A stretch of DNA of 64,000 bases. Source: Candidatus Heimdallarchaeota archaeon. Its GTDB lineage: Archaea > Asgardarchaeota > Heimdallarchaeia > JABLTI01. Location of the stretch: assembly GCA_018238155.1 (NCBI GenBank), contig JABCTZ010000011.1:62001-126000 (forward strand). Direction: 5' to 3'. The notes under the pieces were generated by a model. That model saw nothing but the letters and a program-made list of their open reading frames with translations, was not told the origin of the DNA and did not search any database. This document shows, in pieces, positions 44,137 through 52,950 of this stretch; position 1 is the stretch's first letter; every line of letters starts with the position of its first letter. Position numbers and translations under genes: made by a program.

Positions 44137-44643
44137 TTATTCTTTATTTAATTTCTTTATACCATAACGGACTTTCACTGCTGTTCCACTTTGAAAAGCA
44201 ATCATATATTCAGCAGATAGCTTGGCTCTACCAACAGCTAAGAGTTTGTCCTCTTCTGATACAATAACTACCTCATCTTCAGGTTGAATTTCAGGGTCAA
44301 CACATACAACGTGTTTAGCAAAAACATTTCGTCCATCAGCAATAAATTCAGCAACATCAGTTTTCACTACAACTCTTCTCTTTGGACTTTTTGTTTTCTG
44401 TACTATTCTTTCTGCTCCTGCCAATCCAAGGGAATATGCACCATCAGTTGGTCTCAATGTTGCTAACCTTTGCTCTTTGTAGATGATTTCTCTGACTTTT
44501 TTGGTTCTTTTAGAAAAGCTTACAAAGATACCTTCTGGAGATAATATATCAGCAAATTCGGAACCAAATTGGTATTGGGCAATTATACGCAATTGTCTTA
44601 TTGTCCAATCATCTGGTTTTATACCCTTAGTTTTTGGAGTCAT
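44137..44643 (-). CDS. PUA-domain RNA-binding protein (archaeosine-TGT/ArcS-tail-like)
   Basis: Residues 10-60 (WTIRQLRIIAQYQFGSEFADIL) match the helical C2-like domain next to PUA domains in archaeal tRNA-guanine transglycosylase and ArcS. Residues ~85-165 form a PUA fold (RRVVVKTDVAEFIADGRNVFAKHVVC, EDEVVIVSEEDKLLAVGRA and GTAVKVRYGIKK). It lacks any catalytic domain, so it may bind tRNA as a free-standing partner. The neighbouring tRNA methyltransferase supports an RNA-modification context. Confidence 0.75.
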   Translation of the reverse strand: MTPKTKGIKPDDWTIRQLRIIAQYQFGSEFADILSPEGIFVSFSKRTKKVREIIYKEQRLATLRPTDGAYSLGLAGAERIVQKTKSPKRRVVVKTDVAEFIADGRNVFAKHVVCVDPEIQPEDEVVIVSEEDKLLAVGRAKLSAEYMIAFQSGTAVKVRYGIKKLNKE

Positions 44644-44680
44644 TTCTTACACCACATTAATTACTATTCTATTTCATATT

Positions 44681-45550
44681 CTAATTAATCTTCACATCAA
44701 ATACGATATGATTCATACCGGGTGAAATTTTTTTCACTCGTTTAAAGGCAATATCCATATCCGATATAGTTTCTTGTTCAATAATAACTGCTATTTGTTT
44801 AATCATTTTATCTGTTTCTTTTTCTTTTGCCTGAATAATTTCATGGAAATGAACCATCCCTCCCTTCTTACATAATCTTATTGCTAATCTTTTCTGTTGA
44901 TTATCGCCATTAAAATATCCAAAAAGGACTCTATCAGCTTGACCATGATACTCAGATAAGACTGTTCGATTATCACCAAATATGGCAATCATTCTATTCT
45001 CAACTTTATTCAGTTTGATATTTTGTTCAAGGTATCTATATGCTAAAGGGTTTATTTCAACGGCAACAATTTTCTTTGGCTCATTATTAATAGCAAGAGG
45101 TAGTGAGAGGTTTCCAACACAACTGAACATATCAACAATGAATTCATTTTTTTGTACAATATCGATTAACCTTTTTCTTTCTCCGTGATTACCTGGAGAA
45201 AAAGTAAGCTTGGCGGCATCAATTTTAAACTGACCTCCTAATTCTTTATGAATGGTTTCAGAGTTAGTATCTCCGGCTAGAAAAACAAATTCAGGCGTTC
45301 GAATAATATCTCTTGTAGGACCCACTTTGCCAAAAACGGAGCGAGCTTTCCCTTGTTCTACTTGAAGAAATACTTCACCAAGAATGTGTTTAAAATTAAG
45401 GAGTTGCTTTGGGACAGAAACAATGAGAATGTCTCCAATATACCACCAGCTGTGAGGAATATAAGAGGAAAGATTCGATGGGATTTGATCTTCGAGTAAT
45501 TTGTGTATTATGGCTCTTTTACTTTCACGACCACGAATCAACAAAATCAA
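44681..45550 (-). CDS. Taw2/Trm5-like tRNA methyl- or aminocarboxypropyl-transferase
   Basis: The N-terminal substrate-binding part is followed by LTFSPGNHGERKRLI, the FSxGNxxER signature of the Trm5/TYW2 group, and a class I SAM fold: VDMFSCVGNLSLPLA (motif I), VAVEINPLAYRYLEQNIKLN (motif II) and FGDNRTV. The usual NPP(Y/R) motif IV is replaced by FGYFNGD, which favours Taw2 (wybutosine side-chain) over Trm5, though this is only suggestive. The gene overlaps the end of the protease gene upstream by 4 nt, indicating one transcript. Confidence 0.78.
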   Translation of the reverse strand: MILLIRGRESKRAIIHKLLEDQIPSNLSSYIPHSWWYIGDILIVSVPKQLLNFKHILGEVFLQVEQGKARSVFGKVGPTRDIIRTPEFVFLAGDTNSETIHKELGGQFKIDAAKLTFSPGNHGERKRLIDIVQKNEFIVDMFSCVGNLSLPLAINNEPKKIVAVEINPLAYRYLEQNIKLNKVENRMIAIFGDNRTVLSEYHGQADRVLFGYFNGDNQQKRLAIRLCKKGGMVHFHEIIQAKEKETDKMIKQIAVIIEQETISDMDIAFKRVKKISPGMNHIVFDVKIN

Positions 45551-46068
45551 TCCTTTGAATCATGCCTTTCTAAAAGATCAATCAAGTATCTTGAAATGCA
45601 TTCAACGCTATTCTTTACTTCAGTTGACATTTCTTCCATGTATTCAAGAGATTTAGGTTCGATACCAATAAATATTGCAGAAATATCTTTCAAGTAATGT
45701 TTTAGATACTTCATATACATGGTCATTGATACTTGATGTGGAGTGACCATATAAGCATCATCAATATCTTTCTCTGTAAAAACTCTAATTGTACCTGGTT
45801 TCTCATCCATTTTTGCAGCATCAATTACAACAAGAATTTCTGTATGAAAATCTTTAATCACTCCAGTAAAAGCTTCAGGAACAGGACCTGCATTGATAAT
45901 TTTGATGTTTTCTGCGAATTTTTTTCTTTCAAGCTTCTCTATAACTGCCAATCCAGAATAATCATCTGCTCGGTCAAAATTTCCAATACCCATTAAACAG
46001 ATTTTTTTATTCGTTGAAATAATTTTTAGTAGCTTTTCCTTTTTGATTTCATGATTCATAGAATGCAC
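45547..46068 (-). CDS. Hydrogenase maturation endopeptidase (HycI/HyaD-like, M52)
   Basis: The N-terminal CLMGIGNFDRADDYSGLAVIE contains the family's GxGNxxxxDDxxG metal/substrate site. LVVIDAAKMDEKPGTIRVF supplies the second acidic ligand, TPHQVSM the conserved His, and AIFIGIEPKSLEY the final strand motif. M52 enzymes clip the C-terminus of NiFe-hydrogenase large subunits after nickel insertion. No hydrogenase gene is in the window, so its substrate must be encoded elsewhere. It is co-transcribed with the tRNA-modification gene by a 4-nt overlap. Confidence 0.85.
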   Translation of the reverse strand: MHSMNHEIKKEKLLKIISTNKKICLMGIGNFDRADDYSGLAVIEKLERKKFAENIKIINAGPVPEAFTGVIKDFHTEILVVIDAAKMDEKPGTIRVFTEKDIDDAYMVTPHQVSMTMYMKYLKHYLKDISAIFIGIEPKSLEYMEEMSTEVKNSVECISRYLIDLLERHDSKD

Positions 46069-46092
46069 CTACAATTAAAAGAAAACTAGGTC

Positions 46093-47667
46093 CTATAGAA
46101 AAGTAGGACCTGAGGGAAGTTCATCAATATATTTCAGTAATTTTTCTGGCCATTTATCTGGATTCGTTCCCTTCTGAGCAACGAAGGCAGAGATATATCT
46201 TTCAAAACTACCACCACCACAACCTGACCAAAGTTCTTTTCCTGATTGTGATTTTACCGTGAAATTCTTGGTATATTTATTTCCTAAAATTGATACATTT
46301 TGTGTCTCTAACCAATTACTTTGATTGCGTTTTCCTCGATAAGGCATATAAATTTCCATATCGATTGTACCAATTTGATCGAAGTTTTTCAATTCAATAG
46401 TGCTCTCCTCTTCATCATCACCTTTGCCTTCTTGTGAAGACCACCAAGGAGTTACCCATGCTTCCCTAAATTCTAGATCAAGAACATCGCCAATAATCTT
46501 CCTAAAATTAGCTCGAAGATCTTGGGCTACCTTCTTTATCTGTTCTGGGAAACCAATATACAAAGTTTCAATACGATGAAGTTCATCTACACGCTCAAAA
46601 CCATGTGCTGCACCACTTTCATATCGAAAAGTTGGTCCTGACCAATCATAATAAAATAATGGAAAACTATCATCACTAATAGTTTTGCCTTGTAAGTAGG
46701 TCCAAAATGGTGGGCATTGAGCAAAACTCAATCCACCGATAGGAGGTCGAAGTTTTTCCATAATTTTTTCAGGTTCAATTTCAAGTGTAATCCTAAAGTA
46801 ATCAGCAATTTCCTCCCAATATTCTGGATCAGCTGTTTTTGGCGTACAAACAAAATATGGTTCAAATCCTCCTTGGTAAATACCTGATAAATGACCGCTT
46901 CTTTTCCATACTTCCCAAGGAACAACTTTGGGAAAAACCATATTTTTAAAACCTAGAGGCTTGTAAAGATGTTCGACCATAATTTCCTTTAGTGTTTCAG
47001 TTAAAGCACTAATAGCTGGTGCAAAAATCCATTGATTGCGATAACTAGTTCTTTGTATCCAACCATCTTTAATCATAATATCAGTAGGATTTTCGTTGGT
47101 AACAGGTTTTTTCTGCTCACTGGACCAAACTACAAGATGATGCTCATCTTTTCCTCGAATGATTTGTTCTACAATCTTATTTCTAACCAATTTAACAATT
47201 CTATCAATAGATCCTTTTTCGATAAAATCAATTGGAATGTTTTTTTCAAGGGTTATTTTTGCAGTGTCATTTGTAAATATAATTGTAGAAACGAAAGGTA
47301 ATGTAAATTCCTTTGCTGGTTTATTTGGAATATCGATGTCTATTTTGTATGACTTAATATCAATACCACTTATTCCTAATCGAAATTCTTTGCCAAATTT
47401 CCCACTGAAAAATTTTCTCATTCTTAGTAAGGCATGATGGGCCGGCATTGTCTCTCCACTAACTACCGTTAAGAGCAGCTCATCTTCTTTCTCATTCACT
47501 GATTTTAAAACCCATTTCTTAACTTTAGAAATCTTCTTTAAATCTCTCTCTTGAATACCTTTTTCTAATAACTGCTGAAGTTCAGTAAACCATTCTTTCA
47601 TTCTTTCTTGAGCTTCAACTGGGAATTTTCCTCGTAACTTAAAACTAAACTGCAAATTATACTTCAT
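46093..47667 (-). CDS. serS: Seryl-tRNA synthetase, methanogenic (type 2) form
   Basis: The 524-aa protein has the divergent SerRS N-domain (residues 1-160) and a class II core. Signatures: FKNMVFPKVVPWEVW (motif 1), SFAQCPPFWTYLQGK with the zinc-binding Cys unique to this form, SGPTFRYESGAAHGFERVDELHRIE (motif 2, split here by annotation only) and GCGGGSFERYISAF (motif 3). It charges tRNA-Ser. This rare SerRS type was described from methanogens. No bacterial-type serS is in the window. Confidence 0.9.
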   Translation of the reverse strand: MKYNLQFSFKLRGKFPVEAQERMKEWFTELQQLLEKGIQERDLKKISKVKKWVLKSVNEKEDELLLTVVSGETMPAHHALLRMRKFFSGKFGKEFRLGISGIDIKSYKIDIDIPNKPAKEFTLPFVSTIIFTNDTAKITLEKNIPIDFIEKGSIDRIVKLVRNKIVEQIIRGKDEHHLVVWSSEQKKPVTNENPTDIMIKDGWIQRTSYRNQWIFAPAISALTETLKEIMVEHLYKPLGFKNMVFPKVVPWEVWKRSGHLSGIYQGGFEPYFVCTPKTADPEYWEEIADYFRITLEIEPEKIMEKLRPPIGGLSFAQCPPFWTYLQGKTISDDSFPLFYYDWSGPTFRYESGAAHGFERVDELHRIETLYIGFPEQIKKVAQDLRANFRKIIGDVLDLEFREAWVTPWWSSQEGKGDDEEESTIELKNFDQIGTIDMEIYMPYRGKRNQSNWLETQNVSILGNKYTKNFTVKSQSGKELWSGCGGGSFERYISAFVAQKGTNPDKWPEKLLKYIDELPSGPTFL

Positions 47668-47735
47668 TATACTATCCTCTGGCTACTAAAAAAAATAATC
47701 GAAAGATAAAACTTTCGAGCAATTCCTTTATTTTT

Positions 47736-48695
47736 TCATATGAAGATTGCAATTATGGGATAAATAAAGAACCCTATACCCATTAGGAAAAAGAATAGTG
47801 AGATAATTATTCGGCGAGAACGTTTAATATCAAAGTAAAGAGCGTTTAAGCGCATTTTTGCAACGCGCTCAAAGGAGAACGGAACGAATTTATCTTTGGA
47901 AGCATCTTTGCCTGGATTGAAAATGTTAGTTGTTCCGCCTCTGCTTAGAGGAACATTTTCAATTACTCCCTTCTCTTTTCTACGGGGATCAAAGATAGCT
48001 TTGGCTTTGTCAGCAAAATCTTTGTATACTCGAGGGAAAAAGTGAAAACTACCAATTTTAATTCCCTCTGAATCAAAATTCATTTCCTCAAGTTTGATAT
48101 CTTTGACAACAAACTTTCTTTCTTTAGTTTTTGAAGAAACTATCCACGCTTCTATAACAATAGATGTTGTTTTCTTTTTTGGAGCAAAGTTTTCCATTAT
48201 CTCAGTATAAAAGAGTCCATCTTCTTGGATTTGTAATATTTCTTCGTAGAGAATGTTTTGCTTCAAATCATAAATGGTAAATTCAATTTCATTATCAATA
48301 CAGTCTTCTATGACATATCCACATACAAGCATACCTTTTCCAACAACAGAAGCATCACTTGGACTAACTAAACGAATGGGGATTTTTCTTTGACCGCCCC
48401 AAAAACCACTTGCTCCACCACCAATAATTGCAATTCCACCAAACATCATTAAATAGATAATGACCCATTCTCCAAAAGTAGACGGATGTTCTGCAGCCAA
48501 AGTATTTGTTATTGCACCTAAAGCTACTGCGATTCCTGAAGAAACAACAAGAATTACAAGAAAAATCAATAATAATTTGTTAAGAGGAATTGGTGGTTTT
48601 GTTTCTTTTTCTTCTTTGTGTAATTCAAGCTGTAAATCATCAATTTCTCCCTCTTCAACATCTTCGGAAATATCTTCAACATTATTCTCTGACAT
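47736..48695 (-). CDS. Membrane protein with large extracytoplasmic or cytosolic beta domain
   Basis: An acidic polar N-terminus (~40 aa) is followed by two transmembrane helices (KLLLIFLVILVVSSGIAVALG; EWVIIYLMMFGGIAIIGGG). A strand-rich, Ig-like domain (~105-200; IPIRLVSPSDASVVGKG) comes next, then a charged linker and a final transmembrane pair region (IIISLFFFLMGIGFFIYPII). No catalytic motif was seen. It may bind a ligand or scaffold. No family was recognised. Confidence 0.55.
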   Translation of the reverse strand: MSENNVEDISEDVEEGEIDDLQLELHKEEKETKPPIPLNKLLLIFLVILVVSSGIAVALGAITNTLAAEHPSTFGEWVIIYLMMFGGIAIIGGGASGFWGGQRKIPIRLVSPSDASVVGKGMLVCGYVIEDCIDNEIEFTIYDLKQNILYEEILQIQEDGLFYTEIMENFAPKKKTTSIVIEAWIVSSKTKERKFVVKDIKLEEMNFDSEGIKIGSFHFFPRVYKDFADKAKAIFDPRRKEKGVIENVPLSRGGTTNIFNPGKDASKDKFVPFSFERVAKMRLNALYFDIKRSRRIIISLFFFLMGIGFFIYPIIAIFI

Positions 48696-48806
48696 ATACG
48701 ACCACCAAATTGTATAGATTAATATTTGAAATGGCTTTTATTTATCTTTACAAATAAGTGAAAATAGAAATTTTATCAAGAAAACATGTCATTGAAATAG
48801 AATAAT

Positions 48807-49064
48807 TCAACTACTAACAACATTTTGTTCTTGACATATTAAACGATAAGCAATACGTGAAAGATTCATTGCTACACTAAAATTTTCTAATTTGATGAAT
48901 ATAACTGCAAGCTTATTCCAAATTCTTGCATTTTCCGGTTCAAAAGATAATGCTCTGAAAAAATAATTCAGTGAACGTAAATAATTACCTGTATCAAAGT
49001 GTTCTTGCGCTAGTTGAATAAGTAGTTCTGAATTTGTATTGTTTAAAATGAGATTTTGTTCCAA
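48807..49064 (-). CDS. Small TPR-repeat protein, 85 aa
   Basis: It has about two TPR units: ELLIQLAQEHFDTGNYLRSLNYFFRALSFEP (with the W/LG/Y-A-P spacing) and ARIWNKLAVIFIKLENFSVAMNL. The TTG start lacks a clear ribosome site, and the frame is closed by TAA 12 codons upstream. It is a probable protein-protein interaction module. No partner is evident. Confidence 0.5.
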   Translation of the reverse strand: MEQNLILNNTNSELLIQLAQEHFDTGNYLRSLNYFFRALSFEPENARIWNKLAVIFIKLENFSVAMNLSRIAYRLICQEQNVVSS

Positions 49065-49260
49065 TTCGATTATTTTTTTGATTTCTAAAAATTGTTAAAT
49101 CGTGTTTAAGATTATTAGTTTTAGCAGTCATCTATCATTGTCTCAGTTTGTTCTTTAATAATATATATTGATTTTTACTTTAAAACATATAAATTAAAAA
49201 TCAGAAGAGCTTTTTATTAGATAAGAACAAGAAAATGTTCTCAAGAGCGTGCCGTAATTA

Positions 49261-50667
49261 ATGCATAAAGAAATCAAACTGACAGTTAGTGGTACAGGTT
49301 TTGTTGGATTAATAACTGCTGGAATATTTGCCGACAGAGGATTTTTAACAACAGCATTAGATACCGATGAAAATAAAATTGTTACTGTAAATAAGGGAGA
49401 AACATTCTTCTTTGAACCATATCTTCCAGAATTAATCAAGCGAGTAGTTTTGGAGAAAAAAACCTTAATAGCGAGTACAGAAAGGATAAAGTCAATCAAA
49501 GAAAGTGATGTTACACTCATTTGTGTAGGTACACCCTCTAAAAGTGATGGAAGCTGTAATCTAAGCTTTATTGAAAGCGCAGCAGAGGATATTGGAAAAG
49601 CACTAGCACAAAAGGAAGGTTATCATCTTGTTGTAGCAAAATCAACTATTGTCCCTGAGACAACTAGAACATTGATCAAAACAATTATTGAAAAACAGTC
49701 CAATAAAAAAGCGGGTGTTGATTTTGGTTTATGTATGAGTCCAGAATTTCTAAGAGAAGGGCAAAGTGTTCATGATACCATTTTTCCAGATAAAATTGTT
49801 ATAGGACAATTTGATGAAAAGTCGGGTGAAAAATTGGAAGCAATTTTCCAACACTTATATAGAGTTGAAGATGATGACTTTTCCAAAACATGGGGAACAA
49901 TTTTTGGTAAGAAAGTTTCTTGTCCAAAAATACTGCGTCGTTCAATTGAAACTGCAGAATGCATTAAATATGCTAATAATTCATTTCTTGCAACAAAAAT
50001 ATCTTTCATCAATGAATTTGCCAATATTTGTGAACGAGTTCCAGGGGTAGATATCAAACACGTTGCAGAAGCAATTGGTTTTGACTTTAGAATAAGTGAT
50101 AAATTTCTGCAAGCAGGAACAGGATTCGGTGGCTCATGCTTCCCAAAAGATGTAAATGCAATGATTACTTTTGCAAAAGATCATAATTATAGCCCGAAAC
50201 TATTGGAAAGCGTAATGGCTGTAAATATCCAACAAGCAAAAAGAATGGTTCAACTAACAGAAAACGCAATTGGAGATCTAAAAGGGAAACAAATTGCAAT
50301 TTTGGGTTTGTCATTTAAACCCGAAACTGATGATATGAGAAATGCTCCATCAATAAAAATTATTGATGAGTTATTGTCAAAGGGAGCCAATGTAATTGCA
50401 TGGGATCCTAAAGCAATCGAAAAAGCAAAAAAAGAAAGTGAGCTTAGTGATAAGATAACTTATGCAAATACTCTCGGAGAAATTTTTGACAATACTGATG
50501 CATGCCTCTTAGTGACTGAATGGAATCAATTTAAGAAATTAGAACCAAAAGATTTCAAAAAGATGGCAAAACCTGTTGTGATAGATGGGCGAAGGATTTA
50601 TGATTATAAGAAATTCAGAGAAGAAGGTATTATCTGCGTTGGAATAGGTTTAGGAGAAATAAAATAA
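49261..50667 (+). CDS. UDP-glucose/GDP-mannose 6-dehydrogenase
   Basis: The Rossmann motif GTGFVGLITAGIFADRG starts at residue ~11. ICVGTPSKSDGSCNL follows. KYANNSFLATKISFINEFAN holds the conserved Lys/Asn, and GTGFGGSCFPKDVNAM holds the catalytic Cys. The C-terminal domain begins ILGLSFKPETDDMRNAPS and ends VTEWNQF. The enzyme performs the double NAD-dependent oxidation of a UDP-hexose (or GDP-mannose) to the uronic acid for surface polysaccharide or N-glycan precursors. It starts at ATG without a strong site. The specific sugar is not determined. Confidence 0.92.
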   Translation: MHKEIKLTVSGTGFVGLITAGIFADRGFLTTALDTDENKIVTVNKGETFFFEPYLPELIKRVVLEKKTLIASTERIKSIKESDVTLICVGTPSKSDGSCNLSFIESAAEDIGKALAQKEGYHLVVAKSTIVPETTRTLIKTIIEKQSNKKAGVDFGLCMSPEFLREGQSVHDTIFPDKIVIGQFDEKSGEKLEAIFQHLYRVEDDDFSKTWGTIFGKKVSCPKILRRSIETAECIKYANNSFLATKISFINEFANICERVPGVDIKHVAEAIGFDFRISDKFLQAGTGFGGSCFPKDVNAMITFAKDHNYSPKLLESVMAVNIQQAKRMVQLTENAIGDLKGKQIAILGLSFKPETDDMRNAPSIKIIDELLSKGANVIAWDPKAIEKAKKESELSDKITYANTLGEIFDNTDACLLVTEWNQFKKLEPKDFKKMAKPVVIDGRRIYDYKKFREEGIICVGIGLGEIK

Positions 50668-50696
50668 ATTAGCCACAAAAATAAGGTGAATAAGTA

Positions 50697-51647
50697 ATGA
50701 ATCATAACATTTCATTGACAAAAGAATCCATGAGATATCTAAAAGATTTGAAAGAAAATGCTGAGAAATATCAAGTAAAAATTTCAACAATAAACGATGC
50801 AACTATTATTGATTGTGGAATAAACTGTGAAGGGAGTATTGCTGCAGGATTACTCTTTACAAAAATAAGCTTGGGTGGTATAGCAAAGGTAAACATTGAT
50901 TTTCCTGCTGTGAAAAGTATTCCAATGATAGCAATGCGTGTGGAAACTTCATATCCCGTATTGGCAACTATTGGATGCCAGGCAGCAAGCTGGAATATTA
51001 ACAAAGGTGATTTCTTTGGTATGGCTTGTGGTCCTGGACGTGCAGTTGCTCATAAACCATCAAAAATTTACAAATTGATCAATTACAAGGATACTGCATC
51101 ACAAGCGATTCTTTGTATTGAATCGGACAAATTACCTACTACTGAAGTAATAGAATATCTTGCAGATAAATGCAAAGTAGAAAAGAAAAATCTAACCTTG
51201 TTAATGATAAAAACAAGTTGCTTGATCGAGTATTTACAAATGGCTGCTAGAGCAATTGAGTTGGGAGTATTCAAACTAGTAGAGCAATTAGGATATCCTC
51301 ATGAGCGAATTCTCCATGCAATAGGTACAGGTATTGTTGCACCATTATCAATTGATGATGACCTTTCCAATGATCGAGTAAATAATGCTTTAATTTATGG
51401 AACACGATTATATCTGATAATCAAATCAGATGTTGAAGATAATCTAGATGAGCTAGTAAAGCAAATACCCTCTACTTCATCCCATTCTTATGGCAGGAAA
51501 TTTCTAGAACTTTTCAAAGAAGCTGATGGCGATTTTTCAAAAATGGATTTAAATCTCTTAGCACCGTCTGAAGTAATATTAAATGATGTCAGAACAGGAA
51601 AGCTATATCAAGCAGGTAAAATAGATATGAGCTTTATCATGGATTGA
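50697..51647 (+). CDS. mch: N5,N10-methenyltetrahydromethanopterin cyclohydrolase
   Basis: Full-length family match: DCGINCEGSIAAGLLFTKI, RVETSYPVLATIGCQAASW, FFGMACGPGRA and SSHSYGRKFLELF. It interconverts methenyl- and formyl-H4MPT in the archaeal C1 (Wood-Ljungdahl type) pathway. No other C1-pathway gene lies nearby. It begins 29 nt after the sugar dehydrogenase, so transcription may be shared though the functions are not. Confidence 0.93.
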   Translation: MNHNISLTKESMRYLKDLKENAEKYQVKISTINDATIIDCGINCEGSIAAGLLFTKISLGGIAKVNIDFPAVKSIPMIAMRVETSYPVLATIGCQAASWNINKGDFFGMACGPGRAVAHKPSKIYKLINYKDTASQAILCIESDKLPTTEVIEYLADKCKVEKKNLTLLMIKTSCLIEYLQMAARAIELGVFKLVEQLGYPHERILHAIGTGIVAPLSIDDDLSNDRVNNALIYGTRLYLIIKSDVEDNLDELVKQIPSTSSHSYGRKFLELFKEADGDFSKMDLNLLAPSEVILNDVRTGKLYQAGKIDMSFIMD

Positions 51648-51717
51648 GTTAGAATTCAATCCAACATCATTCTTTTTCTCCTCAAGGAAAACTGGCAATA
51701 AAAGTAGATAATTGATT

Positions 51718-52230
51718 TTACTCGACAATTTCAAGTTGTTCTTCTTCTTCTTCATCTGTTTTTGGACGTGAATCAATAACTTTGTTAATAATCTCAAGCC
51801 CATGCGTAAGTGAATAAGATGACATATCAAAGTGTTTTACACCACTGTCAGTTAGGAAAACCATCGATTTTATTCTTCTAAGGACAGAATTATGATCTTT
51901 CGTTTGGATATCATTTGCTCGTCCAACAGAGATAACGTCTGACCAACTAATGCGTTCCCACAAGAAACGGTCCCGATAGCGAATTTCTTCTGTATTTACA
52001 TAAAGTTTTACTGTGGCAATTCGGAGAATTCTCCAAAGAGTAATGAAAATCATAACTCCACCAGAGAAAATAATTACAAATTGAGCCATCGTGCTATCAT
52101 CCAAAAGAATCAATGCACCTGTAATAATAATGATCCCAATTACACAACCAATAATTGCTCTAATTGAGCCTAATATTCTTTCCTTAAAATAAGGTGAAAG
52201 TTCAATATTGAAGGGTTCATTATTTACCAT
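51718..52230 (-). CDS. Membrane protein with PH-like (bPH) domain
   Basis: Two transmembrane helices (IIGCVIGIIIITGALILLD; AQFVIIFSGGVMIFITLW) are followed by a strand-rich segment (TVKLYVNTEEIRYRDRFLWERISWSDVISVGRAND), which has the WxxI and strand pattern of bacterial PH-like domains. The tail is acidic (ending TDEEEEEQLEIVE). No enzyme motif was seen. It may be a membrane stress or scaffold protein (inference). Confidence 0.55.
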   Translation of the reverse strand: MVNNEPFNIELSPYFKERILGSIRAIIGCVIGIIIITGALILLDDSTMAQFVIIFSGGVMIFITLWRILRIATVKLYVNTEEIRYRDRFLWERISWSDVISVGRANDIQTKDHNSVLRRIKSMVFLTDSGVKHFDMSSYSLTHGLEIINKVIDSRPKTDEEEEEQLEIVE

Positions 52231-52575
52231 TATTGTTTATCTCCTAGTAAAAGTAACCATTAAATTACTTGTATGTATTTATTATCCTACTATTGTTTAA
52301 AACTTTTCATTTAATAGACAATAAAAGCCAAAAAAACCATCCAAAACGCAAACAGAACTTGATAAATTATTAAAAAAAAACTCGGTGATAAGATATTGCT
52401 GAAAAATATGATGAATATTGACTACTTCATACCATTTATACTATATCTCTAAAGCAAATGCTGGTCCCAGACAAGTACATTCCTTTTTCTCTCACTATGA
52501 ATGATCAATAGAAGCTTTTGCAAAAATAATCTATTTCTACTTTGTATCATTTTGATGCAATGGTAATGTTTATTA
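52231..52575. other. Intergenic spacer upstream of the FeoA gene
   Basis: This 345-nt A+T-rich stretch lies between the divergent PH-like and FeoA-like genes, with long A-runs at ~52370-52385. Apart from the operator-like palindrome that follows, no gene or structured RNA was recognised. Confidence 0.4.
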
Positions 52576-52593
52576 AGTTTGGTTAACCTAACT
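52576..52593. promoter_or_regulatory. DtxR/IdeR-like palindromic operator
   Basis: AGTTTGGTTAACCTAACT is an 18-bp inverted repeat with a single mismatch pair, centred on GGTTAACC, 43 nt upstream of the FeoA start. The TTAGGTTAACCTAA-like core resembles sites for iron-dependent DtxR-family repressors, and the downstream gene is an iron-uptake protein. No such regulator gene is in the window. Confidence 0.5.
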
Positions 52594-52635
52594 CAAAATA
52601 TACTTGTAAATAACATTTTTAACAGGAGCTAAGAT

Positions 52636-52920
52636 TTGAACAATTCTAAAACCAACGGAAAGCGATACCCAATTGGTTCCAATATTAAGGGTCAAAAGAA
52701 AACATTGCTATCTTTAAAAGTTGGAGAAAAAGGCATTGTTGTAAAGATACTTGGTGGACAAGGTGCTTGCAAACGCCTAAATGAGTTGGGATTTGTTCCT
52801 GGAACAGAAGTAAAACTAGTAAACAAAATTTCAAGTGGACCAGTAATGATTCGAGTAAAAGGATCAAAACTTGCACTTGGAAGAGGATTAGCAAATAAGG
52901 TAGAAGTTATTATAAAATAA
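52636..52920 (+). CDS. FeoA-domain protein (ferrous iron transport)
   Basis: It starts at TTG behind AGGAG. The SH3-like FeoA fold is seen in LLSLKVGEKGIVVKILGG, ACKRLNELGFVPGTEVKLV and GPVMIRVKGSKLALGRGLA. FeoA modulates the FeoB ferrous-iron transporter. A FeoB gene is not adjacent, so this may be a separately encoded or regulatory paralogue. The palindromic site upstream suggests iron control. Confidence 0.85.
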   Translation: MNNSKTNGKRYPIGSNIKGQKKTLLSLKVGEKGIVVKILGGQGACKRLNELGFVPGTEVKLVNKISSGPVMIRVKGSKLALGRGLANKVEVIIK

Positions 52921-52950
52921 CTTCAAGATAGAACTTTTTCTTTAACTAGG

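Noticed and set aside
49770-50057. Open frames on the other strand of the sugar dehydrogenase gene
   Set aside because: Shadow frames of a well-supported gene with no motif of their own.
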